Part shown: piece by piece, positions 36,301 through 45,563 of the stretch
Layout: each line of letters starts with the position of its first letter
Position numbering within the stretch: position 1 is the first letter of the stretch
Made by a program: the position numbers and the translations under genes
Assembly: GCA_020436125.1 (NCBI GenBank)
Contig: JAGQYK010000007.1
Coordinates: 33,788-97,787 of the forward strand
Source of the DNA: Cyclobacteriaceae bacterium
GTDB taxonomy: Bacteria > Bacteroidota > Bacteroidia > Cytophagales > Cyclobacteriaceae
Direction of reading: 5' to 3'
DNA length: 64,000 bases
Notes under the pieces: generated by a model
Told to the model about the DNA's origin: nothing
The model's input: only the letters and a program-made list of their open reading frames with translations
Databases searched by the model: none

Positions 36301-36556
36301 TGGACAAGATGTGATCAATTGGCCAAGTAAACTGAATGCTGAATTTTTCCAACTATTGGGCGTAGCCGATTCACACGATCCAGTGTTGACAAAAGGAGTA
36401 AAAGACCGAAGACAGGAGATTGAAAGTCAATGGTCTAATCGTAAGCAGGAGATTCAGCAGTTGATTGATAAGGATATAGCTGCTTATAATGAGATGTTTA
36501 AATCTGAAAACATTCCTGCTGTTGTGGTGAAGAAGAAGGATCCTGAAAAAATGTGA
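33374..36556 (+). CDS. Exported sortilin/BNR-propeller protein, copy 1
   Basis: A 1060-residue exported protein with signal peptide 1-20 (ending VYAQ). Most of residues 45-760 is BNR/VPS10-type propeller: TENAGASWKNISDG, STDAGATWKNMG, SVDGGATWKRT, STDGGDTWKK, SDDGGNKWT, TRDGGKNWENITPPG, TTDYGKTWTKL, SYNGGSSWSKFQLNLP. The conserved opening WRNIGPYRGGRSNAISGV and the block YGGQQDNSSV recur in copy 2. A beta-sandwich (about 790-900) and a helical C-terminus end it. No T9SS sorting domain is seen. Often labelled glycosyl hydrolase, but no catalytic residues can be assigned. Confidence 0.85.
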   Translation: MRKFYLLAGILMLSVSLVYAQRKQKKAPAQPAQSTLDADLYKGLKWRNIGPYRGGRSNAISGVVNNNMVYYTGYTGGGVWKTENAGASWKNISDGFFKSGSVGEIAISESDPNVIYVGMGEHAVRGVMTTYGDGVYKSTDAGATWKNMGLEKTRHISEIAVHPTNPDVVLVGAQGAVHGPSSDRGVYKSVDGGATWKRTLYVDENTGVSSLNMDMNNPRILYAATWDHRRLPWKVVSGGPGSALWKSTDGGDTWKKIVEGLPKELGKMGVAVSRANSNRVYAIVETEKSKSGLYRSDDGGNKWTLLSNNQDISSRSWYYMEVFPDPINEDIVYVLNAPVMRSIDGGKNFSRVSVGHGDTHDLWINPKDNNNMILGDDGGGEITFNRGDTWSTQGNQPTAQFYRVAVDNVFPYNVYGGQQDNSSVVIASRTNSAGITERDWFNGPGCESAFIVFDPENPEKLMGGCYQGNIDVLDINTGESKDVREDPATYLAYEAKDMKYRFNWNAPIVSSIQDKNTIYHAGNVVFKSTDWGQSWVEISPDLTRNEEAKQGVGGGPFTNEGAGGENYNTISYLAVSPHEKDVIYTGSDCGLVHVTRDGGKNWENITPPGVPESLVSSIEVSPFDKGTAYVAITRYKFNDFSNMAYKTTDYGKTWTKLGGGVDQDDFIKVVREDKKVKDLLYAGSERGFYISYNGGSSWSKFQLNLPVVPITDLVIHDNDLVAATQGRAFWILDDLGAIQQSKGKFGEEKVKLYTPKPTYRLTSFSPSWMSLPPNVGQNPMNGVILDYYLKEKADSNVVSLQIQDLSGNTIRSYSNIKDKNFKPYPGGPPAPQIIPAEAGINRFAWDFRYETIKDVPNAFVYGSYNGHRVGPGRYKAVISYGGETSSVEFEVIPDPRVKATAAQWAEQQQFLTEVESTIEDIHGSINSIREVKKQVALHNEVLKSKDDAKEVVEAGEQLLKKIESWESNVIETRQKNGQDVINWPSKLNAEFFQLLGVADSHDPVLTKGVKDRRQEIESQWSNRKQEIQQLIDKDIAAYNEMFKSENIPAVVVKKKDPEKM

Positions 36557-36594
36557 TGTTTTAAGTATGATCAATTTGTTTAATAAATAATTTT

Positions 36595-36626
36595 AAAGAG
36601 GCTGCCTGAGTAAGGCGGCCTCTTTT
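36595..36626 (+). terminator. Terminator between the two BNR genes
   Basis: AAAGAGGCTGCCT (36595-36607) pairs with AGGCGGCCTCTTT (36613-36625) with one G-U pair, followed by T. It separates the paralogues, so each is probably its own transcription unit. Confidence 0.85.
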
Positions 36627-36656
36627 ATATAACCCTAACCCAAAATTCTTTATACC

Positions 36657-39600
36657 ATGCGAGTTAAATTTTTGATTCTATTTGTGTTAGCGATACTCGT
36701 AACGGAGAGCGCTTCGGCACAGCGAAAAAAGGGAAATGCCGTTTCAAGTAATTCCAGTGCAACCCTTACATTTAATCAAGAGTATTATGAAGGTGTGCAG
36801 TGGCGAGAGCTCGGACCCTTTAGAGGTGGAAGGTCGGTGACTGTAACGGGCGTGGTAGGTGATCCGAATACGTATTACTTTGGAGGTGTTGGAGGAGGTG
36901 TTTGGAAAAGTGTGGATGCTGGGCAAACGTGGTTTAACATCACTGACAAGTATTTTGGAGGGACCATTGGAGCAGTGGCCGTTGCTGAGAGTGACCCCAA
37001 TATTATTTATGTGGGTGAGGGAGAGCAAGGGGTGAGAAGCAACGTGTCTTCTGGGTGGGGTGTTTGGAAAAGCATGGATGCTGGAACAACGTGGAAACAC
37101 ATTGGACTAAAAGACTCAAAGCATATTGGAAGGATAAGAATTCATCCTAAGAATCCAGACTTGGTGTATGTGGCAGCAATGGGAAATTTATGGAAACCCA
37201 ATGACATGCGCGGAGTATATAGAAGTAAAGATGGAGGAGCTACCTGGGAACGAGTTTTGTTCATCAATGACAAGGCGGGCGCAGTCGACCTAACATTCGA
37301 CCCTAACAATGCACGCATTCTTTATGCAAGTACCTGGAACATTAAGCGCAACGGATACAGAATGGACAGCGGTGGACCCGATTCTAAATTGTGGAAAAGT
37401 ACGGACGGTGGCGATACCTGGGATGAGTTAACAGATAATCCGGGAATGCCTGAGGGGCCTAATGGAATTATTGGCGTAGCAGTCTCACCGGTCAACTCTA
37501 ATCGAGTTTGGACTATCATTGAAAATACTAAGGGAGGCGTCTATAGGTCAGATGATGCAGGCGCTACCTGGAAAAAAGTTAACGAAGACAGAGCGCTACG
37601 TCAGCGTGCCTGGTACTATACTCGAATCACCGCGGACACTCAAAATGAAGATAAAGTGTGGGTGATGAATGTGAGTTATGGGGTTTCAAAAGATGGAGGT
37701 GTTTCGTTCGAATTGAAGAATGCGCCCCACGGTGATCATCATGATTTATGGATTGATCCGAACAATAACCAGCGAATGATTATTGCCGATGACGGAGGTG
37801 CGCAAGTATCTAACGATGGCGGAGAAAACTGGACTACCTATCACAACCAACCCACTGCTCAGTTCTACAGAGTTTCAACTGACAATCATTTTCCTTATAG
37901 GATTTATGGCGCGCAGCAGGATAATTCAAGTGTTCGAATCAACCATCGTGGTAATGGTGTAGCCATTACTGAAAGCGATTGGATTGCACTGGCATTGGGT
38001 GAAAGTGCGCATGTAGCCCCTGACCCATTGAACAACAACATTATTTATGGTGGCGGTTACAAAGGATACATGAATATGGAGAACCTGGAAACTGGCCAGG
38101 AGAGATCCACCAACGTATGGCCTGATCTACCAGCAGGTTCTGGAGCTGAAGTAATGAAGTATCGTTTTAATTGGAATTATCCAGTGGTGTTCAGCACACA
38201 TAATCCAAAGAAATTATATGCAGGGTCAAATCACCTTCATGCAACTACAAACGGAGGCCAAAGCTGGGAAGTAATTAGCCCTGACCTTACTCGTAACGAT
38301 CCAGAAACCATTAAGTCTTCTGGTGGACCGATCACGCAAGACAATACCGGGGCTGAATATTACGCCAATATTTTTGTGATCACCGAATCACCTTATACAG
38401 AAAATGAAATATGGACTGGTTCTGATGATGGCTTGATTTATTTGACCCAGGATGGTGGAAAGACATGGAACAATGTGACGCCCCCAATGGCGCCTAAGAA
38501 TAACATGATGAACAGTATTGATGTAAATCCTTTTGTAAAAGGAGGCGCTTATGTGGTGGGTACTTCATATAAATTTGGAGACAATAAGCCTTACATCTAT
38601 AAAACAGATGACTATGGTAAAACCTGGTCGTTGATTACGAAAGGTATTCCAGATGAGGAATATGTAAGAGTAGTAAGGGCCGATCAAAAGAGGAAAGGTT
38701 TATTATACGCTGGAACAGAAAAAGGAATGTGGGTGTCGTTTGACGATGGAGCTAGTTGGTCAAAGTTTCAGTTAAACCTTCCGCCAGTTCCTATTCATGA
38801 TCTGGCAGTAAAGAATGATAACCTGATAGCAGCTACTCATGGAAGAAGCTTTTGGATGATCGATGATCTTACTCCACTACAGCAATTGTCTAAAGAGATT
38901 GAAACTAAAAAGTCACACCTTTTTCAACCTATGCCCACTTATAGAATGGCTGGTGGATCTGGATGGGGAAGACCCGATAGAAGATTGGAGGGAGAGAACC
39001 ACCCTAATGGAGTAATGATGCATTATTATGTATCCTCCATTGATGAAAATAGTGATGTGTCTATTGATGTGATGGAAATGGACGGAAATATTATTCAAAC
39101 ATTTTCTAACAAATCGAAGGATCGCGGCACACAATTGAAAGTAAACAAAGGAGGAAATAGATTTGTATGGAATATGCGCTACCCTGGTTACAAAACGTTC
39201 CCGGGTCTTGTGTTTTACTCATCTCCTAATATTGGACCGAAAGCAGTACCGGGGAAATACAAGGCGAGGTTAACCGTGAACGGACAGGTAACTGAACAAG
39301 AATTTGAAATAATTAAAGATCCGCGAGTGACAACAACACAACAGGAGTTTCAAGATCAATTTGATTTTCTTTCTAAAGTAAGAGATAAAGTGAGTGATGC
39401 TCATCAGGGTATTCTGGACATCAGAAGGATAAAGACGGATTTGAATTATGTAAAAACAAAAGTAGAGGACAAGCCGGAGAATAAGAATTTGTTGGATGTG
39501 ATGAAAGATTTTCAAAATGAACTGACAGTCATAGAAAACAATATTCATCAGACTAAAAATGAAGCAAGTCAAGACCCCTTGAACTTTGGTGTTAAGCTCA

Positions 39601-39818
39601 ACAACAGATTGGCATTTCTAATGTACGAGCAAGGTACAGGAGATTTTCCTCCAACTCAACAAGCAGAACAAGTTCGTGTAGAACTTTCAAATCAAATTGA
39701 TGGTGAATTGAAAAAACTAGATGCTTTGATCGATAGCAATGTATCTACTATTAATGAAATGATAAAGGAGAAAGGCATTGAGATGGTAATGATTAAGAAG
39801 GAACCGGCTAAAATGTAA
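36657..39818 (+). CDS. Exported sortilin/BNR-propeller protein, copy 2
   Basis: A 1053-residue paralogue of the preceding gene with the same order of parts: signal peptide 1-21, opening WRELGPFRGGRSVTVTGV, repeated BNR motifs (SVDAGQTWF, SMDAGTTWKHIGLK, SKDGGATWERV, STDGGDTWDE, SDDAGATWKKV, TQDGGKTWNNVTPP), block YGAQQDNSSVRI, and a helical C-terminal segment rich in Lys and Asp. The two copies align along their whole length but are clearly diverged, so the duplication is not recent. Possible roles include binding peptides or other proteins at the cell surface; a secreted S10 peptidase gene follows after 18 bp. Confidence 0.85.
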   Translation: MRVKFLILFVLAILVTESASAQRKKGNAVSSNSSATLTFNQEYYEGVQWRELGPFRGGRSVTVTGVVGDPNTYYFGGVGGGVWKSVDAGQTWFNITDKYFGGTIGAVAVAESDPNIIYVGEGEQGVRSNVSSGWGVWKSMDAGTTWKHIGLKDSKHIGRIRIHPKNPDLVYVAAMGNLWKPNDMRGVYRSKDGGATWERVLFINDKAGAVDLTFDPNNARILYASTWNIKRNGYRMDSGGPDSKLWKSTDGGDTWDELTDNPGMPEGPNGIIGVAVSPVNSNRVWTIIENTKGGVYRSDDAGATWKKVNEDRALRQRAWYYTRITADTQNEDKVWVMNVSYGVSKDGGVSFELKNAPHGDHHDLWIDPNNNQRMIIADDGGAQVSNDGGENWTTYHNQPTAQFYRVSTDNHFPYRIYGAQQDNSSVRINHRGNGVAITESDWIALALGESAHVAPDPLNNNIIYGGGYKGYMNMENLETGQERSTNVWPDLPAGSGAEVMKYRFNWNYPVVFSTHNPKKLYAGSNHLHATTNGGQSWEVISPDLTRNDPETIKSSGGPITQDNTGAEYYANIFVITESPYTENEIWTGSDDGLIYLTQDGGKTWNNVTPPMAPKNNMMNSIDVNPFVKGGAYVVGTSYKFGDNKPYIYKTDDYGKTWSLITKGIPDEEYVRVVRADQKRKGLLYAGTEKGMWVSFDDGASWSKFQLNLPPVPIHDLAVKNDNLIAATHGRSFWMIDDLTPLQQLSKEIETKKSHLFQPMPTYRMAGGSGWGRPDRRLEGENHPNGVMMHYYVSSIDENSDVSIDVMEMDGNIIQTFSNKSKDRGTQLKVNKGGNRFVWNMRYPGYKTFPGLVFYSSPNIGPKAVPGKYKARLTVNGQVTEQEFEIIKDPRVTTTQQEFQDQFDFLSKVRDKVSDAHQGILDIRRIKTDLNYVKTKVEDKPENKNLLDVMKDFQNELTVIENNIHQTKNEASQDPLNFGVKLNNRLAFLMYEQGTGDFPPTQQAEQVRVELSNQIDGELKKLDALIDSNVSTINEMIKEKGIEMVMIKKEPAKM

Positions 39819-39836
39819 ATTATATTTTTATAAAAA

Positions 39837-41309
39837 ATGAAGAAGTTTATTATCCCCTTATTTGTATTTATTTATTCACTTGCCTTGTCACAAGGTAAAA
39901 ATGAACAGCCAGTTCTTTCTAAGACCCAGCACAAGGTTACAATAAATGGACAGGCAATTAACTATACAGCAACAACCGGATATATGTTGATTCCGGATGA
40001 AAACGGAAACCCGAGAGGGAAAATGTTTTTTATTTATTATCAAAAAGATGGCGTAACGGATCCGACTAAACGCCCTATAACTTACTCTTTTAATGGTGGA
40101 CCTGGAGCGCCCTCTATGTGGCTGCACATGGGAGCTTTGGGGCCAAGAAGAATAGCCATGACTGATTTTGGAGCACCAACTCCTCCACCTTATAAAATTG
40201 TTGATAATGAATTTTCCTGGTTGGATGTCACCGACTTAATTTTTATTGACCCCATCATGACAGGCTATAGCCGTCCCTTGGAAGGCGTGGATAAGAAGGA
40301 GTTTTTGGGGTATCAAGAGGACATAGAATCAGTGGGTGCGTTTATTCACTTGGCGACCAGCCGATTTGAGCGATGGGGGTCACCTAAATTCATTGCAGGA
40401 GAAAGTTATGGTACCATTCGTGCGTCAGGCCTTTCCAGCTATTTGGAACGTGCTTATGGAATGTATCTTAATGGGATTGTGCTTGTATCGGCTGTGTTGA
40501 ATTGGCAAACAGAAGTACTGCATAAAGGGAATGATTTACCGGCAATTACTTATTTGCCAACGTTTTGTGCGATAGCTTGGTATCACAAAAAAGCAGATCC
40601 TCAGTATAAGGAGCTGAAACCATTTTTAGATGAGGTAGAGGAATTTGCTTTAGGGGAATATGCATCCGCTCTGATGAAGGGGGATCAAATCACCGCGGCA
40701 GAAAAGCAATCGATCACTACTAAGCTTCATCGTTATACGGGCTTAAGTGAAGAATATATTCGCCAGACAAACTACCGAATTAATATTGGCAGATTTGTAA
40801 AAGAATTATTGCGCACAGATGGAAAAACTGTAGGCCGTTTGGATGGTCGCTTTACAGGTTTTGATTATGATGACGCTGGTGAACGCTACGAGTTTGACCC
40901 GAGCAATGCCGCCATTCTTGGTCCCTACGCTATGGCCATTAATGATTATGTGAGGAGAGAACTAAAGTTTTCAGAAGACAACCCTTACTACACTGGGGGA
41001 AAAGCAAGGCCCTGGAATTATAATAATGTGCAGAATCAATATCTGAACGTAGCAGAAAGTCTACGATCGGCTATGCATCAAAATCCACACCTTAAGGTAC
41101 ACTTTTGTAATGCCTACTATGATTTGGCCACGCCTTATTTTGGTACGGAGTACACCGTGAATCATATGTTTTTGGACGAGAGTCTTAGAGGTAACATTAC
41201 CATGTCCTATTACGAAGCTGGACACATGATGTATATTCTTAAACCTGCGCTTATCCAAATGAAGAAGGATATTGCTGATTTTTACAATAAGGCAATAATC
41301 AAAAATTAG
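39837..41309 (+). CDS. Exported serine carboxypeptidase-like protein (S10)
   Basis: A 490-residue alpha/beta hydrolase of family S10 that should remove C-terminal residues from peptides outside the cytoplasm. Signal peptide 1-19. The oxyanion block TYSFNGGPGAPSMWLHMG precedes nucleophile Ser in IAGESYGTIRASGL; the Asp is in CNAYYDLATPYFGTE and His in YEAGHMMYILK, in the canonical order. It lies 18 bp after the second BNR gene, probably in one transcript, and ends at a strong shared terminator. Confidence 0.92.
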   Translation: MKKFIIPLFVFIYSLALSQGKNEQPVLSKTQHKVTINGQAINYTATTGYMLIPDENGNPRGKMFFIYYQKDGVTDPTKRPITYSFNGGPGAPSMWLHMGALGPRRIAMTDFGAPTPPPYKIVDNEFSWLDVTDLIFIDPIMTGYSRPLEGVDKKEFLGYQEDIESVGAFIHLATSRFERWGSPKFIAGESYGTIRASGLSSYLERAYGMYLNGIVLVSAVLNWQTEVLHKGNDLPAITYLPTFCAIAWYHKKADPQYKELKPFLDEVEEFALGEYASALMKGDQITAAEKQSITTKLHRYTGLSEEYIRQTNYRINIGRFVKELLRTDGKTVGRLDGRFTGFDYDDAGERYEFDPSNAAILGPYAMAINDYVRRELKFSEDNPYYTGGKARPWNYNNVQNQYLNVAESLRSAMHQNPHLKVHFCNAYYDLATPYFGTEYTVNHMFLDESLRGNITMSYYEAGHMMYILKPALIQMKKDIADFYNKAIIKN

Positions 41310-41325
41310 AAGATGGTTAACAAAT

Positions 41326-41360
41326 AAAAAGCCTGCCTCAGAATTTGAGGCAGGCTTTTT
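41326..41360. terminator. Strong bidirectional terminator
   Basis: AAAAAGCCTGCCTCA (41326-41340) and TGAGGCAGGCTTTTT (41346-41360) form a perfect 15-bp stem with a 5-nt loop. It lies between the convergent S10 and M28 peptidase genes and serves both. Confidence 0.93.
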
Positions 41361-41382
41361 TTGTGATTAGGGTTCCTTAAAA

Positions 41383-42843
41383 CTATTCATCACCCCATTT
41401 CCAATCACCTGCGATTGTTAGTGGCTCTCTTAAGTTATTTTCAATCATGAATTGCTTAGTAGTTTCACTGTCCATTTTCTTGGCAGGAAGTGTTTCGGCA
41501 TTGGCAAGGCCATATAATAACATTGTTCCAAAACGGGCCGTATTTACCATATGTGCTTCGTTAACCAAATCGAAATCATCGCAATCAGAGTGGTAGCATC
41601 CATAGATCGAGCGATCAAGGTTACTGATCACCCCTACGATCGGCACACCTTCCAACATGAATGGTTGGTGATCACTATGTAAGCCAGAACGATTCGTAAA
41701 TTTATTTTGGAAGATGGTATCTATCTTGTTGATTTCAGCTCCAAGAGTCGTGAAGAAATCAGGGTCATCTAATTTTCCTCCGGCATTAATACCAATAGGG
41801 TTTCCACTCATATCCAAATTCATCATGTACTTAATGCTTTCGATTGTTCCGTTTTTGATTTCTTGCTCAACCATATAACGAGATCCAAGTAATCCTTGCT
41901 CCTCACCCATAAACATTACAAACTGTATGGTGCGTTTTGGGGTTAGATTATTTGCTTTAAATGCCCTTGCAATATCCAGAACTGAAAATGAACCGATTCC
42001 ATTGTCGATGGCGCCAGTAGCCAAATCCCATGAGTCAAGGTGACCACCAATTACAATACGCTCTTCAGGTATTTCAGAGCCTTTAATAGTGGCAACAACA
42101 TCACGTGCTTTTATCATATTACTGTTGTTGGTCATTTTGATATGAGCAGAAACAGATTTGGCTTTCAATTTTTCTTTAAGGGCCATGCCATTTTCTTTGC
42201 CAATGCATACGGCAGGAATGGGAATCAATTCTCCGGTAACAGAGGCTGTTCCAGTTAGCAATACACCATTATCAACCTGATTGATAATAACGATTCCCTT
42301 GGCGCCATACTTAATGGCCAATGCCGTTTTTTCACTTCTGTGTAGGTTGTTTAAACCATCAGGGCTTCCATCCAGAAGGCCAATATATACGACAGCAATT
42401 TTATCTTTTACTGCACCAGGATTAGATGTATAATCTACTTCTAAACCATTCCCCATATCTACTAGTTGGCCAGTAATTTCCGACTCAGTAGGTGAGTGTG
42501 CAAGAGTAACAGCAGGTACAGGAGCTCCATCAATTTCTACAGCGATGTCACCTCTGGACCAAGCCTCAACTTCAAACTCAAGGTATTTAACATCATCAAA
42601 TCCATATTCTTTGAATTTGTTATATGTATATTCTTCAGCTTTGGAACCATTTTCTGATCCGGTAAGGCGATGTCCTATTGTAGAACTAGCTTCTCCAAGA
42701 GTAGCGTAAGCTTTAGAATTTTGCAATACTTCATCATTGATACGTTTAAAAGTATCTGATAGCGTCTCTTCTTTCTCCTGACCGCAAGAGAATAGGAAAA
42801 GGCCAACTAGCAGCAGTAGATAATTATTAATTAATCTTTTCAT
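41383..42843 (-). CDS. M28-family metallopeptidase lipoprotein
   Basis: A 486-residue zinc aminopeptidase-type lipoprotein (lipobox LFSC, Cys about residue 20). A PA-type insertion domain spans roughly residues 115-250. The catalytic domain shows GGHLDSWDLATGAIDNG (His and Asp zinc ligands), FMGEEQGLLGSRYM (general-base Glu and ligand Glu), MNLDMSGNP (Asp ligand) and SGLHSDHQPF (His ligand). Expected to trim peptides in the periplasm or at the outer membrane, alongside the S10 and S9 peptidases encoded nearby. Confidence 0.92.
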   Translation of the reverse strand: MKRLINNYLLLLVGLFLFSCGQEKEETLSDTFKRINDEVLQNSKAYATLGEASSTIGHRLTGSENGSKAEEYTYNKFKEYGFDDVKYLEFEVEAWSRGDIAVEIDGAPVPAVTLAHSPTESEITGQLVDMGNGLEVDYTSNPGAVKDKIAVVYIGLLDGSPDGLNNLHRSEKTALAIKYGAKGIVIINQVDNGVLLTGTASVTGELIPIPAVCIGKENGMALKEKLKAKSVSAHIKMTNNSNMIKARDVVATIKGSEIPEERIVIGGHLDSWDLATGAIDNGIGSFSVLDIARAFKANNLTPKRTIQFVMFMGEEQGLLGSRYMVEQEIKNGTIESIKYMMNLDMSGNPIGINAGGKLDDPDFFTTLGAEINKIDTIFQNKFTNRSGLHSDHQPFMLEGVPIVGVISNLDRSIYGCYHSDCDDFDLVNEAHMVNTARFGTMLLYGLANAETLPAKKMDSETTKQFMIENNLREPLTIAGDWKWGDE

Positions 42844-42904
42844 ATTGTTATTAAAAATTTGATGCGCAAGTTATCAAAGAAAATAGGGGCTTCATAAAAA
42901 ATTA

Positions 42905-42932
42905 TGCAGAAGGCGGTTTATCGCCTTATAAT
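42905..42932 (-). terminator. Possible terminator after the BASS gene
   Basis: AAGGCG (42910-42915) and CGCCTT (42922-42927) pair around a 6-nt loop; on the minus strand a T6 run follows 6-10 nt further. It lies between the BASS stop and the M28 start on the same strand. The distance to the T-run weakens it. Confidence 0.4.
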
Positions 42933-42949
42933 TAGATGATAATGACCAG

Positions 42950-43855
42950 CTATGTGGCTTGTGTGGCTGTATTGCGTGACCAATAAGTCGATATTGCAAG
43001 CCCTGATACGATGTGCCAAATTCCCCACCAAGCAGCCACGATGGCCATTCCGCCTAACCCTTGAAAGAAGCCGAAGATAAGAATGAGGCCTAACCCAGAG
43101 TTTTGTATGCCTGTTTCTATGGCCAACGTTTTCCTGTTTTCTAGGCTTAATCTAAAGAGCCGTGCCACATTATATCCAAGGGTGAGCGCGATGAGGTTAT
43201 GAATGAACACAAAAATGATGACCAAATGAATAAATTCTAAAAATGTATCGAGGTTATTAGCAAAGGCTACAATAACAAACATGGCAAAAATGAAAATGGA
43301 GAACGGTTTCACTCTTTTAGAAATCGTTGCCGCGATAGTTGGGTACTTGCTACTGATAGCCATACCTAACACCAATGGTATACCGATTAACACAGCTATC
43401 GTTTCGAACATTTCCCAAGGATTTAAACTCACCTCATTTAAAATGGCAGCGGTAGGTGGGTACAGACTTGCCCATACTTGTAAATTCAAAGGAGTCATTA
43501 CAATAGCGAGCAATGTGCCAATAGAAGTTAAGCTGACAGAGAGCGCTGTATTTCCTTTTGAAAGATGTGTCATGAAATTGGAGATATTCCCACCGGGGCA
43601 TGCCGCCACCAGGATCATGCCTAGTGCTATGCTGGGTGCTGGTTGAAGCACCCAAACTAAAATGAAAGTAGTTGCAGGTAGAAGAAGGAACTGTAAAAGT
43701 AACCCTACCAATGTGGCTTTAGGTGATCTGAAAACTTTTTTGAAATCTTCCCATTTGATATCAAGTGCAATGCCAAACATAATAATGGCAAGACACAAGT
43801 TAAGCACCCAAAGTGAATCCTTACTAAAATTGAGATGAGCGGAATCTATCGACAA
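42950..43855 (-). CDS. Bile acid:sodium symporter (BASS) family transporter
   Basis: A 301-residue inner-membrane protein with about nine hydrophobic segments. Family features are the helix pair FGIALDIKWEDFKKVFRSPK, AACPGGNISNFMTHLSKGN (first crossover motif) and ETGIQNSGLGLILIFGF (second crossover motif, with Glu and Gln as sodium ligands). BASS proteins take up bile acids, pantoate, 2-keto acids or similar organic anions with sodium; the substrate is not deducible. The start is a TTG at 43855, because the upstream gene's stop is in the same frame 12 bp before it. Confidence 0.9.
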   Translation of the reverse strand: MSIDSAHLNFSKDSLWVLNLCLAIIMFGIALDIKWEDFKKVFRSPKATLVGLLLQFLLLPATTFILVWVLQPAPSIALGMILVAACPGGNISNFMTHLSKGNTALSVSLTSIGTLLAIVMTPLNLQVWASLYPPTAAILNEVSLNPWEMFETIAVLIGIPLVLGMAISSKYPTIAATISKRVKPFSIFIFAMFVIVAFANNLDTFLEFIHLVIIFVFIHNLIALTLGYNVARLFRLSLENRKTLAIETGIQNSGLGLILIFGFFQGLGGMAIVAAWWGIWHIVSGLAISTYWSRNTATQAT

Positions 43856-43867
43856 ACTGTTAAGGGA

Positions 43868-45505
43868 TTATAAAATTTGTGATGTTGCTACATTGCCATC
43901 AGCTTTTTGAAGGGCTTCGTCTAATAGATTTTGAACTTCTGTTTGTAAGGTAGTATTATCCAAAGCTTTTGCTGCTTCTAACTTACCTCTTAAGGATAAG
44001 ATGCGTTTTGGGGCCCGCTTAAGACTATAATCAAATTGCGCCAGAGCATCTTCAAAACGCTCATTCTCAACTAGCCAATCTCCATATAATTCAAAAGAGG
44101 GTTTTACTACAGTTGGAGGTCCGTAGGAGTAACTGATACTTTGTTCCAACTGGGCTGCTTTACTCAACCAGTCATTGGCTTCATCCTTATTTCCTTTTAA
44201 ATCAGCGGCTAACCCTCGTAGTTCCATTTCCATGACTTGTGCCTGATCTACATCCAGTTGATTGGCTTTTTGAGATTCCCAACCCACACCACTGCAAAGT
44301 GCTATCCCTTTATTTTCAATTTGAATAGTAACTTTCAGTCTTTCTTTTTCAAGCGAGCTGATTTGTTCATCCAACAACTCGACATTTTTTTGTTGGTACA
44401 ATTTCATGCCGTCAAGAAACTTGTTAGTAGCTATAATGCTGATATTAAGCCCTTTCTGATCTACTTCAATATTTGATTCTTCCCCAGTCCAATCTCCTGA
44501 CTCCACTAGGTATGCACCTTTGATAATACTCATATGTACTCTAGCCCTGGCAGAAGGGAGTTCGGTTGTATACTGCGCCATGTCATGTACAATTTGTCGA
44601 GCTTCTTCCATTCTACCTTGTTGCAAGTAGCCATATACAAGCCATTGCAATGCATGATAACCTCTGGCATCGTTGTTAAGATTTTTTTCTTTCATTCTCT
44701 CTACGCTCGCTGCGTAGGATTGTTCATTAGATCGGACTACATCATCCCACATCCCCATGGCAACATAGATATGGGAAGGCATATGTAAAGCATGGCCAGC
44801 AGCTGAGGCAACTTGCATGTATCGGTTGGCAGCTTCCACGGCTGCACTTGCATGCTGCGGATCGTCATACGAATGGATAAGGTAATGTAAAGCGCCAGGA
44901 TGGTTTGGATTTTCTTCTAAAATGCCTTTGGCTATTACCGCACCTTTTTCATAGATCTCCTCATTGCGACCTACAGGCACTGAGCCAAGCAGTGAAAGCG
45001 CATAAAAGGCGGCAGCTTCCTGGCTCTTAGGATATTTTTCGTAGACTTTAGCCATAAACTCTGAATAGGCTACATCACGATCATATTTACTTCCTTCTCC
45101 ATATAGAATGTTGACGGCCTTCATAAAATCCTTTTCAATTTCCGTTGAAGATTTCTCCACTCGTGCTTCAGGAGAATCACTTAGTTTATTCAACGCAGTC
45201 TTGGCTTCTTCATAGGATTGTTCTGCCCACAGCGGATGGTTATACGTCATTGCTTCTCCCCAATAGGCCATCGCCATGGTTGAATCAATTTTTTGTGCTT
45301 CAATAAAAGCAGTGGCCGCATCGTCAAATTCGAAACTATGAAGCAAAAGTAAACCCTCTTCAAAATGTTTGACAGCCTCTTCTGAACCCGTTACATCAAA
45401 GTAGATGCTGCCTAGTTTGTCATTTTTCTCTGGCGCAGAACATGCAGCTAAAATTAACAGGCACAATAAATAACGGACAGTTTGGGTCGCTTTCTTGAAT
45501 TGCAT
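43868..45505 (-). CDS. TPR lipoprotein
   Basis: A 545-residue lipoprotein (lipobox LAAC, Cys about residue 22). TPR-like helical pairs run through the protein, starting with AVKHFEEGLLLLHSFEFDDA and ending with RFEDALAQFDYSLKRAPKRI. A central block with HYLIHSYDDPQHA, GHALHMPSHIYVAMGMWDD and RGYHALQWLVYG, rich in His and Trp, recurs in a family of exported TPR proteins known to me only as hypothetical. Function unknown. It is followed by the BASS gene on the same strand with 12 bp between, suggesting co-transcription. Confidence 0.8.
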   Translation of the reverse strand: MQFKKATQTVRYLLCLLILAACSAPEKNDKLGSIYFDVTGSEEAVKHFEEGLLLLHSFEFDDAATAFIEAQKIDSTMAMAYWGEAMTYNHPLWAEQSYEEAKTALNKLSDSPEARVEKSSTEIEKDFMKAVNILYGEGSKYDRDVAYSEFMAKVYEKYPKSQEAAAFYALSLLGSVPVGRNEEIYEKGAVIAKGILEENPNHPGALHYLIHSYDDPQHASAAVEAANRYMQVASAAGHALHMPSHIYVAMGMWDDVVRSNEQSYAASVERMKEKNLNNDARGYHALQWLVYGYLQQGRMEEARQIVHDMAQYTTELPSARARVHMSIIKGAYLVESGDWTGEESNIEVDQKGLNISIIATNKFLDGMKLYQQKNVELLDEQISSLEKERLKVTIQIENKGIALCSGVGWESQKANQLDVDQAQVMEMELRGLAADLKGNKDEANDWLSKAAQLEQSISYSYGPPTVVKPSFELYGDWLVENERFEDALAQFDYSLKRAPKRILSLRGKLEAAKALDNTTLQTEVQNLLDEALQKADGNVATSQIL

Positions 45506-45563
45506 AATTGGGAGGAGTTTAGGGTAGCCTAAAGATACAAAATTATTAAGGCCTTAAAAAAAC

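Noticed and set aside
42040-42258. Plus-strand frame within the M28 peptidase gene
   Set aside because: Antisense to conserved catalytic sequence; no start context or family match.
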